Part shown: piece by piece, positions 14,291 through 22,437 of the stretch
Layout: every line of letters starts with the position of its first letter
Position numbering within the stretch: position 1 is the first letter of the stretch
Assembly: GCA_023228295.1 (NCBI GenBank)
Contig: JALOBP010000006.1
Location: 21,106-55,691, forward strand
Origin: Methanoregula sp.
GTDB taxonomy: Archaea; Halobacteriota; Methanomicrobia; Methanomicrobiales; Methanospirillaceae
Direction: 5' to 3'
DNA length: 34,586 nt
Position numbers and translations under genes: made by a program
Notes under the pieces: generated by a model
Databases searched by the model: none
Seen by the model: only the letters and a program-made list of their open reading frames with translations
Told to the model about the DNA's origin: nothing

Positions 14291-14875
14291 TCAGTCACCG
14301 GACAGAATCGCATGAATCGTGTGGCGGTTATGCTCTTTTGCCCGTTCGAGGCGGGATTCGACCGTGTTTTTGATCCCGACAGTATTGCGATGCATGCTGA
14401 TGACAACACCTCCTGCGGTCTTCAGGTCAGTGCGGATCTCACCTTTGAGGCTGAGGGCAGCCAGGGTCTTTTTGCAGAGCGCCTCGTCCCGGAGGTCTAC
14501 GTGGACCAGGAAAGGCTCGTCCCCGGTAGTACTTGTTGCCTCACGGAAGAGTTTTTCAAAAATCACGGGGTACTTCGGGTCTGCCCGCAGGTCCTTAAGC
14601 CGTGCCTCTGCCCCGCGAAATGCCATTGCAAACGCAGACTCCCGGGCCTTTATCAACTGCTCTTTGTTCTCCGCTTTGATGAGGTAGAGCATTTTGTTCC
14701 GCTCGGTAGTAACAGACCGTTTTGCCTCGTCGACCGATGCCTGTCGGACCGCTTCCGCCTGCCTCTTAGCCCGTTCCTTTATTCCCTCAATGGCAAGAGC
14801 AGCTTTTTTCCGGAGCTCCTGCTCCTTTTCCTGTGCGCTTTCCTCAACAGATTTCAACAGGTCTTCATAGGCCAT
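14291..14875 (-). CDS. atpE: A-type ATP synthase subunit E
   Basis: Subunit E, with subunit H, forms the peripheral stalks that hold the head against rotation. The protein has 194 residues: a long Lys/Glu/Ala-rich coiled coil (about 1-95), then a globular part that binds the head (FEKLFREATS, AGGVVISMHRNTVGIKNTVESRLE). I chose ATG 14875 (MAYEDLLKSV) because GGGGG lies about ten bases upstream; a longer frame to 14923 has an unlikely beginning. The partner H gene is not in the window. Confidence 0.92.
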   Translation of the reverse strand: MAYEDLLKSVEESAQEKEQELRKKAALAIEGIKERAKRQAEAVRQASVDEAKRSVTTERNKMLYLIKAENKEQLIKARESAFAMAFRGAEARLKDLRADPKYPVIFEKLFREATSTTGDEPFLVHVDLRDEALCKKTLAALSLKGEIRTDLKTAGGVVISMHRNTVGIKNTVESRLERAKEHNRHTIHAILSGD

Positions 14876-14954
14876 TGTCCGATCCCCCTTTGGTGTTCCG
14901 GTACCGGTATACCCCCCCTGCACACGGGAATTAAAGGTACAGCAGCAGTTCCGG

Positions 14955-15173
14955 CTATTCCACCATGAGCAGGATCATGGCTGCAACGACAAAACCTAAA
15001 ATGACAAGGGTCTCCGGGATAGCCTCAAGGATAATGATCGTTCCGGCTGTCTCGGGGCGTTCTGCAATTGCCCCCGCCCCTGCGGCACCGATCCGCGACT
15101 GGGCCCAGCCAGTACCAATGGCACCACCGGCAAAAGCGATGGCGGCTCCGATGGGAACTTCCCAACCAACCAT
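14955..15173 (-). CDS. atpK: A-type ATP synthase subunit K (proteolipid, rotor ring)
   Basis: The 72-residue protein is a single hairpin of two membrane helices that assembles into the ion-translocating rotor ring. Helix 1 contains the Gly/Ala-rich pattern GGAIGTGWAQSRIGAAGAGAI with Gln25. The loop is ERPE, and helix 2 carries the ion-binding carboxylate Glu54 in IPETLVILGF. Both Gln25 and the Glu-Thr pair are compatible with Na+ or H+ use; the sequence alone does not decide. The start has GGGAGGAG eight bases upstream. A TATA-like element lies about 45 bases upstream, so K is the first gene of the operon here. Confidence 0.94.
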   Translation of the reverse strand: MVGWEVPIGAAIAFAGGAIGTGWAQSRIGAAGAGAIAERPETAGTIIILEAIPETLVILGFVVAAMILLMVE

Positions 15174-15181
15174 TTCTTAAA

Positions 15182-15223
15182 CTCCTCCCAATGATAGAAC
15201 CTAACGGAGTTCCCTTATATTAA
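15182..15223 (-). promoter_or_regulatory. promoter and ribosome binding site of the ATP synthase operon
   Basis: On the minus strand TTAATATAA (15215-15223) is a good TATA box, with a predicted transcript start about 25 bases on, near 15192. GGGAGGAG (15182-15189) is a strong Shine-Dalgarno site eight bases before the atpK ATG at 15173. This places the operon promoter directly before K rather than before an H or I gene. Confidence 0.6.
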
Positions 15224-15256
15224 CCTATCTGGAGAAAACTGGCCAAAAAACTTGTT

Positions 15257-15604
15257 TTATTGCGGGGGATGATCACGATTACAGGATAGCAGGATGGCTT
15301 CGACTTCAGATTTTGCCCCGCAGGCCGGGTCGTGCCGGCCCCGCATCTCGTTAACAAGGGCGATAAGCGCGAGGATGTCGAGTTTCGTCAGTGTTGAAAA
15401 ACAGTACTGCTCCCAGTGGTCGCGGCCGCAGTTGTCCCAGATCTCGGTGAGGGTAGTTTTCAGACCTGCCCGCTCTTCCGGAGTGAGGGTTTCCCATTCA
15501 GCACCTGGTGAACGGCGTATCCTCTCTATTGCATGCTCGACCGCCTTGTCCCGGTGAAGCAGGAACCGCCTCCTCCCCAGGTTGTCCTCAGTTGCGCTGG
15601 ACAT
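15257..15604 (-). CDS. hypothetical protein, paralogue of the divergent gene at 15763
   Basis: The family is not recognised. The protein has 115 residues, is soluble and mixed-charge, with no signal peptide or membrane helix. It shares a clear pattern with the product of the divergent gene: GRRRFLLHRDKAVEHAIERI here, GRRMYHVHREKRVEHAVKLM there. Both then have a W in the second segment, a C/W-rich centre, a hydrophobic helix (KLDILALIALVNEM against KMQWDTVRKILSHS) and a KSEVEAILL-type end. I chose ATG 15604 because it gives the same N-terminal length as the paralogue; the open frame continues upstream to 15874 without similarity, and an ATG at 15733 is possible. The gene lies 83 bases upstream of atpK on the same strand, but a TATA box separates them. 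Confidence 0.6.
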   Translation of the reverse strand: MSSATEDNLGRRRFLLHRDKAVEHAIERIRRSPGAEWETLTPEERAGLKTTLTEIWDNCGRDHWEQYCFSTLTKLDILALIALVNEMRGRHDPACGAKSEVEAILLSCNRDHPPQ

Positions 15605-15762
15605 AACGGTTTTTTTTGGATCTATACAGGTGCCGGCTGATAAAACTACCTGCCCAAAAGGAGATTCCCGGCCGGAGAATGTGACGTTCAGGGCTTCCGT
15701 AACGTATAAGGCCGTGAAAGGGGACTGACTCATCATACCTTGGATGGTGGGGGGAGGCGGAA

Positions 15763-16092
15763 ATGATGCCGGATGTGACGCAGGCTGAGATCGGGAGGAG
15801 GATGTACCATGTCCACCGTGAAAAAAGGGTGGAACATGCCGTGAAGCTGATGCAGCAGGGCCTTGGACCGGCATGGCGGTCGCTTAAGGTGGAGGAGATT
15901 GGTATTTTGAGACACGTGCTGCAGTGCACGTGGAACAAGATCGACCAGAAGCAGTGGGATTCGATCCCCTTTGGTAAGATGCAGTGGGACACAGTCCGGA
16001 AGATCCTGTCTCATAGTGAAGGAGTAAGCCCGGGCTGCAACCCGTCACCGGATGCGGTCGCGGAGATCAAAAAGATCCTGCTTGCGCTTTAA
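15763..16092 (+). CDS. hypothetical protein, paralogue of the divergent gene at 15257-15604
   Basis: The family is not recognised. The protein has 109 residues, soluble and rich in Trp, His and Lys. Its first 40 residues (GRRMYHVHREKRVEHAVKLM) match the divergent neighbour, and the C-terminal AEIKKILL corresponds to the neighbour's VEAILL. The pattern of conserved Arg, His, Glu-His and Trp could mean a small helical domain; nothing points to a catalytic role. GGAGG at 15753-15757 precedes two adjacent ATG codons (15763 and 15766). It converges on the AcnX gene. The pair probably arose by duplication and inversion, and its shared 160-bp intergenic region may be regulated jointly. Confidence 0.7.
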   Translation: MMPDVTQAEIGRRMYHVHREKRVEHAVKLMQQGLGPAWRSLKVEEIGILRHVLQCTWNKIDQKQWDSIPFGKMQWDTVRKILSHSEGVSPGCNPSPDAVAEIKKILLAL

Positions 16093-16125
16093 TGGCTCCT
16101 TCTTTTTTAGGGATGGAGTGGCCTC

Positions 16126-17289
16126 TTACTCTGTTGCTACGTTCAGGCACTCTTCGGTTGTCCCGATCCGGGCCGGCGATTTGCACATGTCCGGCACGTA
16201 CGCGAGCGCCTTTCCGCTGTTTACCATAATCCCGTTGTACTCTTCCATCACCGGTGAGACGACCATGCAGGTGTCGGCAAAGACCCGGGCACCGCACTTC
16301 TCAATGGCATCTACCGTCTCCTGATTGGCCACGATCACTCCCTGCGAGGCAAAAACGTACAGCGGTTTTCTGACAACCCTCCCATTCAGTAGCCGGGCAA
16401 TGATTGCAAGTTCTTCCGGTGAGCAGTGTGGGCAGCCGAGGGCTACGGCTTCCACCGGACATTCTTTGAAGAGTTTCCTGACCTCGGTTCCTTCGACCGG
16501 GATCGTTTCAAGCCCGGCAACATTATAATGGTTCTTCTGTACTTCCGGCGTCACGCCTTCGACATGGTAGAGTGCCACGGCGCCGGTTGCCGCCAGCGCA
16601 GCTCCGAGTGCCTTGAGCCCGTCCGGTTCAGGGTGGATACCAGTAAAATACGGGATGCGGTTGCCGACCAGTTTACCAACATGGTACCCGAGCGCACCGT
16701 AATCCGCGGTTGACCACTTCGCGGTATCGGCTTTCACCGATATTGCCACCTGCGGTTTCCGGTTTTTTGCAAGGTGGAACCCGTAGCAGGGAGTCTTGCC
16801 TATCAGGGCTGCGGCAAGGGCACCGGGACCGCCCTCGCGGTTCGTCCGGGCGCCGATGACCGAGTTCGCGTAGCAGACCGCCGATGATTCCGACCATGCA
16901 AGGTGGTCGCCATACGTGGTCTCGCGGAGGTAATACGGCGTGCAGGTGCATTCGAGGGCAATCCCGAGCCGTGCGTAGGCCTCGACCACAGCCTGCTGCT
17001 TTTTTGCAAAGTCCTTGCTGATTCCCATCTCCTGCCACCGTTCGCGGGGCATGCCGATTGGATTCAGGATGGCAGGGACAACTGCTTTTGCATCGAGGGT
17101 GTTGAGCCACTGGAGGCCATACTCCCCGATGGTCTTGTAAGACGCCCCGCTCACTTGCGCACTCCTGATCGGGACAAGCTGTTCGGCACCGAAAACCTTC
17201 CCGAGTGCAACAAGAAGTTCGAGCATCTTCTGTTTCGTCTCGCCCTGTTCGCCGGCAATGATCCGTTCGTCGTTGTTATCGAGCTGCAT
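16126..17289 (-). CDS. AcnX-type dehydratase, probable phosphomevalonate dehydratase large subunit
   Basis: The product (387 residues) belongs to the aconitase X family (formerly DUF521). In archaea this subunit, with a small swivel subunit, dehydrates mevalonate 5-phosphate to trans-anhydromevalonate 5-phosphate in the modified mevalonate pathway for isoprenoid lipids. Landmarks are SAQVSGASYKTIGEYG, CTPYY, WSESSAVCYANSVIGARTNREGG and the cysteines in CPHCS and DTCMV, some of which should hold the iron-sulfur cluster. I chose ATG 17289 because it lies four bases after the ubiD-family gene stop and is preceded by GGTGA; the frame upstream lies inside that gene. The small subunit is not encoded next to it. 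Pathway assignment rests on operon context with ubiD and ubiX genes. Confidence 0.88.
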   Translation of the reverse strand: MQLDNNDERIIAGEQGETKQKMLELLVALGKVFGAEQLVPIRSAQVSGASYKTIGEYGLQWLNTLDAKAVVPAILNPIGMPRERWQEMGISKDFAKKQQAVVEAYARLGIALECTCTPYYLRETTYGDHLAWSESSAVCYANSVIGARTNREGGPGALAAALIGKTPCYGFHLAKNRKPQVAISVKADTAKWSTADYGALGYHVGKLVGNRIPYFTGIHPEPDGLKALGAALAATGAVALYHVEGVTPEVQKNHYNVAGLETIPVEGTEVRKLFKECPVEAVALGCPHCSPEELAIIARLLNGRVVRKPLYVFASQGVIVANQETVDAIEKCGARVFADTCMVVSPVMEEYNGIMVNSGKALAYVPDMCKSPARIGTTEECLNVATE

Positions 17290-17293
17290 CAGG

Positions 17294-18529
17294 TCACCAC
17301 GTGGCTCGCGAAAAGTCAGACTCGCGCCCGAGCACCATGGTTGCATCGACCCCGACCTTCACGTTCGTGCCATCATCCTTCTGGCACGGGTCGAGTGAGG
17401 AGCCGCGGACACCTGTGATTACCATGATGTCCTGGTCTCCGGTAACCCGTGTTGCAATCGCGTATTCGACCTCCTGGGGGTTGCAGGGATCAATGTCCTC
17501 GTCCACAACAACAACATGCTTGAGTGATGTGTGGGCTGCAAAGGCTGCCATGATCGCGTTCTTCGCATCACCCTGTGTACTCTTTTTAATCTGGACGACT
17601 GCGTGGAGGTAACCGCAGCCGCCTTTTGTCAGGACAACGTTCCGGACCTCGGTCACTCCTGCCACGGCCTTGTAGATCTTCGGCTCGTAAGGGGCACCCA
17701 TGAGTACTTTATGTTCGTCGCCGCCCGGCAGGATCCCGTGGTAGATGAAGTCCGGCCTGGTGTACATGCCGGTGAACTCGATAATGTGCTGCATCCGGAC
17801 CGGGTCATAGGTCCCGGTGATGTCGACGAAGGGTCCCTCCTCGGTGAGTTCTGCCGTGATGAACCCTTCCAGTACGATCTCTGCATCGGGCACGAGGATG
17901 CCGTTGCTGCACCGCTTCACCTTCAGTTCCCCGCCCATGAGTTCGGCAGCATAGGGGAGCTCCATGCCGGTTGGCACCCGCGTACAGCTTGCAAAGGTAA
18001 CCGCCGGGTGCGTCCCGATGGTCACGGCAATGGGGAGCTTCTCACCTTTCGCGATGGCTTTTTTCACCATCACATGGGTGTGCCGGCCCTCTACGAGCCG
18101 GGCTGCCACGCGGTGGTCGTCAAGCACCTGCATCCGGTGGATCGAAGCATTCTCCACACCATCATAACGCGAGAAGACGATGGCGGAGGTGAGGTACTTC
18201 CCCGCATCTTTGGGGAAGTGGTGCATGATGGGGAGTGTGTTCAGGTCCGGCTTTGTCATCGGTAGTGTCCCATCTTCGGTGACCTTCCCGTTGAACTGCG
18301 CATCTGCAAGGGTCTTTACAATCTTCGTCTCGTCCATGCCCAGCGCAAGTGCGAGCGACGCCCTGTTCGCGGTCAGGTTCATGACCGCGCGGTGGCCTCC
18401 GATCTTGTGGAAGAAGAGGAGTTTGTCGGTCGTTGCCGCCATCTTCGGTGCCTGCATGTCTGCCGATACTTCGTTCTTTACATCAACAACGAGCCCTGCT
18501 TCCTGCATTTTTTTGATAAATTCACGCAT
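17294..18529 (-). CDS. UbiD-family decarboxylase, probable anhydromevalonate phosphate decarboxylase
   Basis: UbiD enzymes use prenylated FMN for reversible decarboxylation of unsaturated acids. With AcnX, the archaeal member converts trans-anhydromevalonate 5-phosphate to isopentenyl phosphate. The protein has 411 residues. Landmarks are YLTSAIVFSRYDGVENASIHRMQ (cofactor region, split here by family numbering), HPAVTFAS, and the active-site block EEGPFVDITGTYD, which carries the conserved Glu and Asp. The C-terminus has VVVVDEDIDPCNPQEVEYAIATR. The ATG overlaps the ubiX stop by eight bases (ATGCGTGA), so cofactor synthase and enzyme are translationally coupled. Substrate is inferred from neighbours; UbiD members acting on other acids look similar. 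Confidence 0.87.
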   Translation of the reverse strand: MREFIKKMQEAGLVVDVKNEVSADMQAPKMAATTDKLLFFHKIGGHRAVMNLTANRASLALALGMDETKIVKTLADAQFNGKVTEDGTLPMTKPDLNTLPIMHHFPKDAGKYLTSAIVFSRYDGVENASIHRMQVLDDHRVAARLVEGRHTHVMVKKAIAKGEKLPIAVTIGTHPAVTFASCTRVPTGMELPYAAELMGGELKVKRCSNGILVPDAEIVLEGFITAELTEEGPFVDITGTYDPVRMQHIIEFTGMYTRPDFIYHGILPGGDEHKVLMGAPYEPKIYKAVAGVTEVRNVVLTKGGCGYLHAVVQIKKSTQGDAKNAIMAAFAAHTSLKHVVVVDEDIDPCNPQEVEYAIATRVTGDQDIMVITGVRGSSLDPCQKDDGTNVKVGVDATMVLGRESDFSRATW

Positions 18530-19076
18530 CGTAACCGCTCCAGCGTTGTATGAGATTGTGTTCTATATCGAGGTGGTCGAGCACCCGGGCAACGACCATG
18601 TCCACGAGATCGTCGATCTTTTTCGGTTTGTGATAGAACCCGGGGCTTGCGGGCATGATTGTTGCTCCCGCCTCCTCGGCGGCAATCATGTTTTTCAAGT
18701 GGATTTTTGAGAGCGGCATCTCACGGGTAACGAGAATGCACTTCCGGTGCTCCTTGAGGCAGACATCGGCAGTGCGGGTGATCAGGTTGTCCGCATAACC
18801 GTTTGCGATGGCTGCAAGCGTCTTGGAACTGCACGGGATCACGACCATCCCGTCATACTTGTGCGAGCCGCTCGCAATGGACGCAAAGAGCTTGTCGTTG
18901 GAGTGATACTCGGCGTTGAACCCGTCAAACGAGATCCCTTCGTGGCTGGCGATCTTTCTTGCCATATCCGAGACGATGATGTGTACTTTGGTATCCTTAC
19001 AGATAACCTCGAGAAGGCGGCGGGCATAGACGGCCCCGCTCGCACCGGTCACCCCTACTACGATCTCTTTTTTCAT
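18522..19076 (-). CDS. ubiX: UbiX flavin prenyltransferase
   Basis: UbiX attaches a dimethylallyl group to FMN to make the prFMN cofactor needed by UbiD enzymes. The protein has 184 residues with the family start KKEIVVGVTGASGAVYARRLL (dinucleotide-like fold), VIPCSSKTLAAIANGYADNL, and the phosphate-binding block LVTREMPLSKIHLKNM near residues 115-130. I chose ATG 19076 because the family begins at this Met-Lys-Lys; a GTG at 19094 would add six residues. It is the first gene of the ubiX-ubiD-acnX operon. Confidence 0.92.
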   Translation of the reverse strand: MKKEIVVGVTGASGAVYARRLLEVICKDTKVHIIVSDMARKIASHEGISFDGFNAEYHSNDKLFASIASGSHKYDGMVVIPCSSKTLAAIANGYADNLITRTADVCLKEHRKCILVTREMPLSKIHLKNMIAAEEAGATIMPASPGFYHKPKKIDDLVDMVVARVLDHLDIEHNLIQRWSGYDA

Positions 19077-19162
19077 GGTTGCCAAAGTAGCCACTCCTGT
19101 GATACCAATGTCGGAGTGGTGATAAAAAAGAGTTTGTGCCCGGGAATTGTGCCTGGCTGTTA

Positions 19163-19612
19163 TTATGGTCCGGACTTATTTCTCGGAGGGGCAAAGAAGC
19201 GGTACCGGATGTGTGCCTCCTCGACTTTTCTCGCGTGCGAGGGGTTGAGATCGCGGCGCGCTTCAATAACCAGGGCATTGAGAATATTGTGGAGCCGGAG
19301 CGTGTCGTAGTCCTTGTGCTCGTTTAAGAAATCCAACAGGTCGTTGGTGCTCTTCAATACCCCGGAACTCCCAATGAGGTTCAGGCGGTTGAGGGTCATC
19401 GCAAGGTTCTTTTTCGCGATGTCCATCTTGTAGGAATCGCCGCCAGCAAGGTTCAGTTCGGTGATCGCGTTGAGGAGATCGGTATAGACCTTCAACTTAT
19501 GGGTGCTCTCATGACTCTTCCGCTCTGCTTCCCGGAGCTTCCAGAGGGTGATGGCAAGAGCGATTATTATCGCTACTACACCCCCAATCACGATAATCCC
19601 GTCTTCGGTCAT
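19163..19612 (-). CDS. membrane-anchored hypothetical protein
   Basis: The family is not recognised. The protein has 149 residues. A single N-terminal membrane helix (IIVIGGVVAIIIALAITLW, residues about 6-25) is followed by a charged linker and a helical soluble domain containing LLNAITELNLAGGD, KNLAMTLNRLNLIGS and TNDLLDFLNEH. The C-terminal part is Arg/His-rich. The soluble part probably faces the cytoplasm, since the N-terminus is acidic and the linker after the helix is positively charged. It starts 16 bases after the end of a region coding a lipoprotein read in the opposite order, that is, it lies just downstream of the lipoprotein gene on the same strand and may be co-transcribed. Confidence 0.65.
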   Translation of the reverse strand: MTEDGIIVIGGVVAIIIALAITLWKLREAERKSHESTHKLKVYTDLLNAITELNLAGGDSYKMDIAKKNLAMTLNRLNLIGSSGVLKSTNDLLDFLNEHKDYDTLRLHNILNALVIEARRDLNPSHARKVEEAHIRYRFFAPPRNKSGP

Positions 19613-19628
19613 TTCCGGTTACCCCGTT

Positions 19629-20102
19629 TTACGGCTCTCGTATGGCAGCTTTCAGCCATACCTTAACGCGGTTCCCCTTCATGGTAATCTTATAAGGCCC
19701 CGTTTTGTACATCGGTATTAGTTGCAGTCTGTCAATGGAATACAGCCTGCCAAAACCATAGGTTTCCGTGTTGCCGCTGTCAACATTGGTTACATCCATC
19801 GTGAACCAGCAGTATTGTAAATCTTCATTAAGTGGCTGAATCTTCAATTCAAAGCCCCATGAGGGATTATCGACCCTGAATTCCTTTGTCATACCATCTT
19901 TTTCGCTGTTAAATGTGTACCCGCCGGGATCGTTGAGATAAGCCTGTCCTAATGAAAATGCGGGCTGTACTGTGGTGGCAGCCGTAGTGACTGCTGCAAC
20001 CGTTGGAGCCGGAGTCGCTGCCGGGACGGTGCTCTGCGTGCAGCCGGCGATGAAGGTTGCAGCAACTACCAGCATGAAAAGGGCAAAAACGCGATATTTC
20101 AT
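19629..20102 (-). CDS. predicted lipoprotein
   Basis: The protein has 157 residues. An N-terminal signal (KYRVFALFMLVVAATFIAGC) ends in a lipobox FIAGC, so Cys21 is the likely lipidated residue. A Thr/Ala/Pro-rich linker (about 22-48), common in archaeal surface proteins, leads to a soluble domain of mainly beta strands with motifs FRVDNPSWGFELKIQPL and CWFTMDVTNVDSGNTETYGFG. It ends with a likely edge strand KGNRVKVWLKA. It is probably anchored outside the cell membrane. Function unknown. It precedes the anchored hypothetical gene by 16 bases on the same strand. Confidence 0.7.
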   Translation of the reverse strand: MKYRVFALFMLVVAATFIAGCTQSTVPAATPAPTVAAVTTAATTVQPAFSLGQAYLNDPGGYTFNSEKDGMTKEFRVDNPSWGFELKIQPLNEDLQYCWFTMDVTNVDSGNTETYGFGRLYSIDRLQLIPMYKTGPYKITMKGNRVKVWLKAAIREP

Positions 20103-20167
20103 ATACGGGAGTGTTTGGGGGGCAATATATTATATTTTATTTTATGCTTGCGTGAAGGTGAAAAAAA

Positions 20168-21367
20168 TCAGAAAAGCGTGTCCTGCCGGGTAGGTTTTTT
20201 CACGTGGAGCACCTCGCAACCGGCCTCAGCAACCCGATCACAGTATCCGGGGATGGTATACACCCCGAGCCGCCACTGGTCGCGCCGGGTGGTGTTGAGG
20301 GTGCGGATGCGGGGGGAGATCTCCTCGAAGGCCACAACCGCATGCCGGTTTTTCACCCGCACGCCAAGGGAGAGCTCGCTCGGGATGGACGGGATATCGA
20401 CAAGCACTTCGTGCGGGCTGATGCCAGCGCGCTCCGCGATCTGTGCAGCATAGGAACGGATCGCCGGGACCGTTATTCCCTCCTGGTATGTCACGATGTT
20501 CACCTGGTCGCTGCCTGCGGTCAGGGCCCGCTTGTAGAGCCGGCGGCCGTACAGCCGTTCGGCAAGGTCACGGCTGACCGGGTTGTCTGATGTTTGCAGC
20601 GTATGCAGGCAGGTTGCGTCATCCATCGTGAGGAGGGCACGCGCCGCCTCCGCCCCTTTCCCGGCAAGGTGTTCGAGCATCGCGAGCTGGAACATGCTCT
20701 CCCCGATACGGCTGACATGGTGATAATAAACGCTCGGGCGCATCAGGGTCCGGGCTATCAGCAGCGATTCGGCTGCATTAATCCCGTTCTCGTCCAGCAC
20801 GGTTCCCTCGGGCGTCCGTATCAGGTAGCGGATAAGCCGCTGTGCATCAACAGTCCCGTATGGTGCACCGGTATAGTACGCGTCCCGGAGGAGGTAGTCC
20901 ATCCGGTCCACATCGAGGTCCCCATGAATGATACCGGAAAGCGGGTGTTTGCCCTTAACCACCGCGCAGAGCTCGGCAGGATCGATACCCCATTCCCGGA
21001 GGGTATTGCCGACCTGAGCCTCGACAATTGTCCCGATATCGTCATGGGTGCGGCCGAGGAACATCTCCATCAGCGGCTCGCTCGCGTGGGAGAAAGGACC
21101 ATGACCTATGTCGTGAAGGAGAGCTGCTGCAGTGACCAGCGTGCGCTCCTCATCAGGAAGGAGGAACTTCCGGCAGGCGACATCGGCAAGGAACATCGTT
21201 CCCAGTGAATGTTCAAAGCGCGTGTGGTTTGCACCGGGATATACGAGATAAGAGAAACCGAGCTGCCTTACGTAGCGGAGACGCTGGAGCGGGGGGGAAT
21301 CGAGCAGGGCGAGGGCGAAATCCTCCACTTCAACATAGCCGTGGACCGGGTCCTTGATGATCTTCAC
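20168..21367 (-). CDS. HD-domain phosphohydrolase, SAMHD1/dGTPase-like
   Basis: The protein has 399 residues and begins with the family's KDPVHGYVEVEDFALALLDSPPLQRLR. The HD metal site is complete: His in TRFEHSLG (about residue 52), His-Asp in LLHDIGHGPFSH (about 87-96), and the later Asp in DLDVDRMDYLLRD. Family members hydrolyse deoxynucleoside triphosphates or other nucleotides; the archaeal ones are mostly untested. Residues after about 300 form a variable C-terminal part. It is divergent from cofD with only 49 bases between the starts, so the two promoters must overlap. Confidence 0.87.
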   Translation of the reverse strand: MKIIKDPVHGYVEVEDFALALLDSPPLQRLRYVRQLGFSYLVYPGANHTRFEHSLGTMFLADVACRKFLLPDEERTLVTAAALLHDIGHGPFSHASEPLMEMFLGRTHDDIGTIVEAQVGNTLREWGIDPAELCAVVKGKHPLSGIIHGDLDVDRMDYLLRDAYYTGAPYGTVDAQRLIRYLIRTPEGTVLDENGINAAESLLIARTLMRPSVYYHHVSRIGESMFQLAMLEHLAGKGAEAARALLTMDDATCLHTLQTSDNPVSRDLAERLYGRRLYKRALTAGSDQVNIVTYQEGITVPAIRSYAAQIAERAGISPHEVLVDIPSIPSELSLGVRVKNRHAVVAFEEISPRIRTLNTTRRDQWRLGVYTIPGYCDRVAEAGCEVLHVKKPTRQDTLF

Positions 21368-21384
21368 AAGTTCACTCTAAGAAT

Positions 21385-21408
21385 CTTCATATACATCGCA
21401 TAAAAGTA
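21385..21408. promoter_or_regulatory. overlapping divergent promoters of HD-phosphohydrolase and cofD
   Basis: The 49-bp gap contains CATATACA (21389-21396), centred about 25 bases before the cofD ATG at 21417, which suits leaderless transcription of cofD. TTTTATG on the minus strand (about 21398-21404) could be the TATA box for the HD gene starting at 21367. The two elements nearly overlap. Confidence 0.45.
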
Positions 21409-21416
21409 TTCTAGTA

Positions 21417-22319
21417 ATGATCACGTTCCTTTCCGGAGGTACAGGAACCCCGAAGCTTTTACGGGGCATGCAGAAAGTGATGGACCGGCACGAGATTGCC
21501 GTTATTGTCAATACCGCGGAGGACATCTGGATCTCGGGAAACCACATCTCGCCGGATGTTGACACCGTGATGTACCTCTTTGCCGGCATCCTCAATACTG
21601 ATACCTGGTGGGGTGTCCGGAACGACACGTTCACGACCCACGAGGAAGCCACCCGTCTCGGCATCGACGAGTTCCTCACCATCGGTGACAAGGACCGGGC
21701 AGTGCACCTCGCCCGGGGGGACATGCTCCGGAACGGGATGCGCCTCACCAACATCACAACGATTCTCTGTGAGTGTTTCGGCGTCCGCGAGACGGTACTG
21801 CCTATGACCGATACCGAAGTCACAACACAGGTGAAGACCGATCTTGGCCTGATCCATTTCCAGGAGTACTGGATCCGAGCAAAAGGGCTCATTGAGATCC
21901 AGGACGTTGTCCGAAGTTACCGCGAGCCTCCGAAGGCAACTGATGAGGCGCTGGCGGCAATAGAGGCGAGCGACGTGGTGGTAATCGGCCCCAGCAACCC
22001 GATAACGAGCATCCTGCCCATCCTCTCGTGCGATGGCATAAAGCAGGCCCTGCGGAACAAGCCGGTCATTGCCGTGAGTCCGTTCATCGGGAACGCACCT
22101 ATAAGCGGCCCCGCAGGAGCCCTCATGAGGGCAGCCGGGTTCGAGCCCAGTTCCATCGGGACATTCAACTGCTACAGCGGACTTACGGACATCTTCATTC
22201 AGGACATACGGGACCCCGTTGAAGTAAACCATTCTTCCCGGTTCGACACTCTGATGGTTGACGATGAGAAAAGTATTGCCCTGGCACAAGAAGTGCTGAG
22301 GCTGGCTGGCACCTGCTGA
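21417..22319 (+). CDS. cofD: 2-phospho-L-lactate transferase (coenzyme F420 synthesis)
   Basis: CofD joins the activated lactyl (or related) phosphate guanylate to the deazaflavin Fo to give F420-0, an essential step for the hydride carrier of methanogenesis. The protein has 300 residues with FLSGGTGTPKLLRG at the N-terminus, VNTAEDIWISGNHISPDVDTV (metal and Fo binding, written by parts), FLTIGDKDRAVHL, and VVIGPSNPITSILPIL plus SPFIGNAPISGPAG. The start fits the family exactly. No other F420 genes are adjacent. Confidence 0.96.
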   Translation: MITFLSGGTGTPKLLRGMQKVMDRHEIAVIVNTAEDIWISGNHISPDVDTVMYLFAGILNTDTWWGVRNDTFTTHEEATRLGIDEFLTIGDKDRAVHLARGDMLRNGMRLTNITTILCECFGVRETVLPMTDTEVTTQVKTDLGLIHFQEYWIRAKGLIEIQDVVRSYREPPKATDEALAAIEASDVVVIGPSNPITSILPILSCDGIKQALRNKPVIAVSPFIGNAPISGPAGALMRAAGFEPSSIGTFNCYSGLTDIFIQDIRDPVEVNHSSRFDTLMVDDEKSIALAQEVLRLAGTC

Positions 22320-22437
22320 CAGGTCATGCCTCGCCCACACTCCGGGGATAACGGGAATCCGGACGACCTTCCCCGTGCAGGTGTTTGCAAATCTATATCA
22401 GGCTCCGGAATAACGATTATCGTAAGTGGTTAAAGAT

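Noticed and set aside
13164..14315. 383-codon plus-strand frame antisense to atpC and part of atpF
   Set aside because: It is opposite to well-defined ATP synthase genes and its translation is an acidic low-complexity shadow.
15605..15874. N-terminal extension of the 15257-15604 gene
   Set aside because: The extension has no similarity to the paralogue, is Pro/Ser/His-rich at its start and overlaps the divergent gene.
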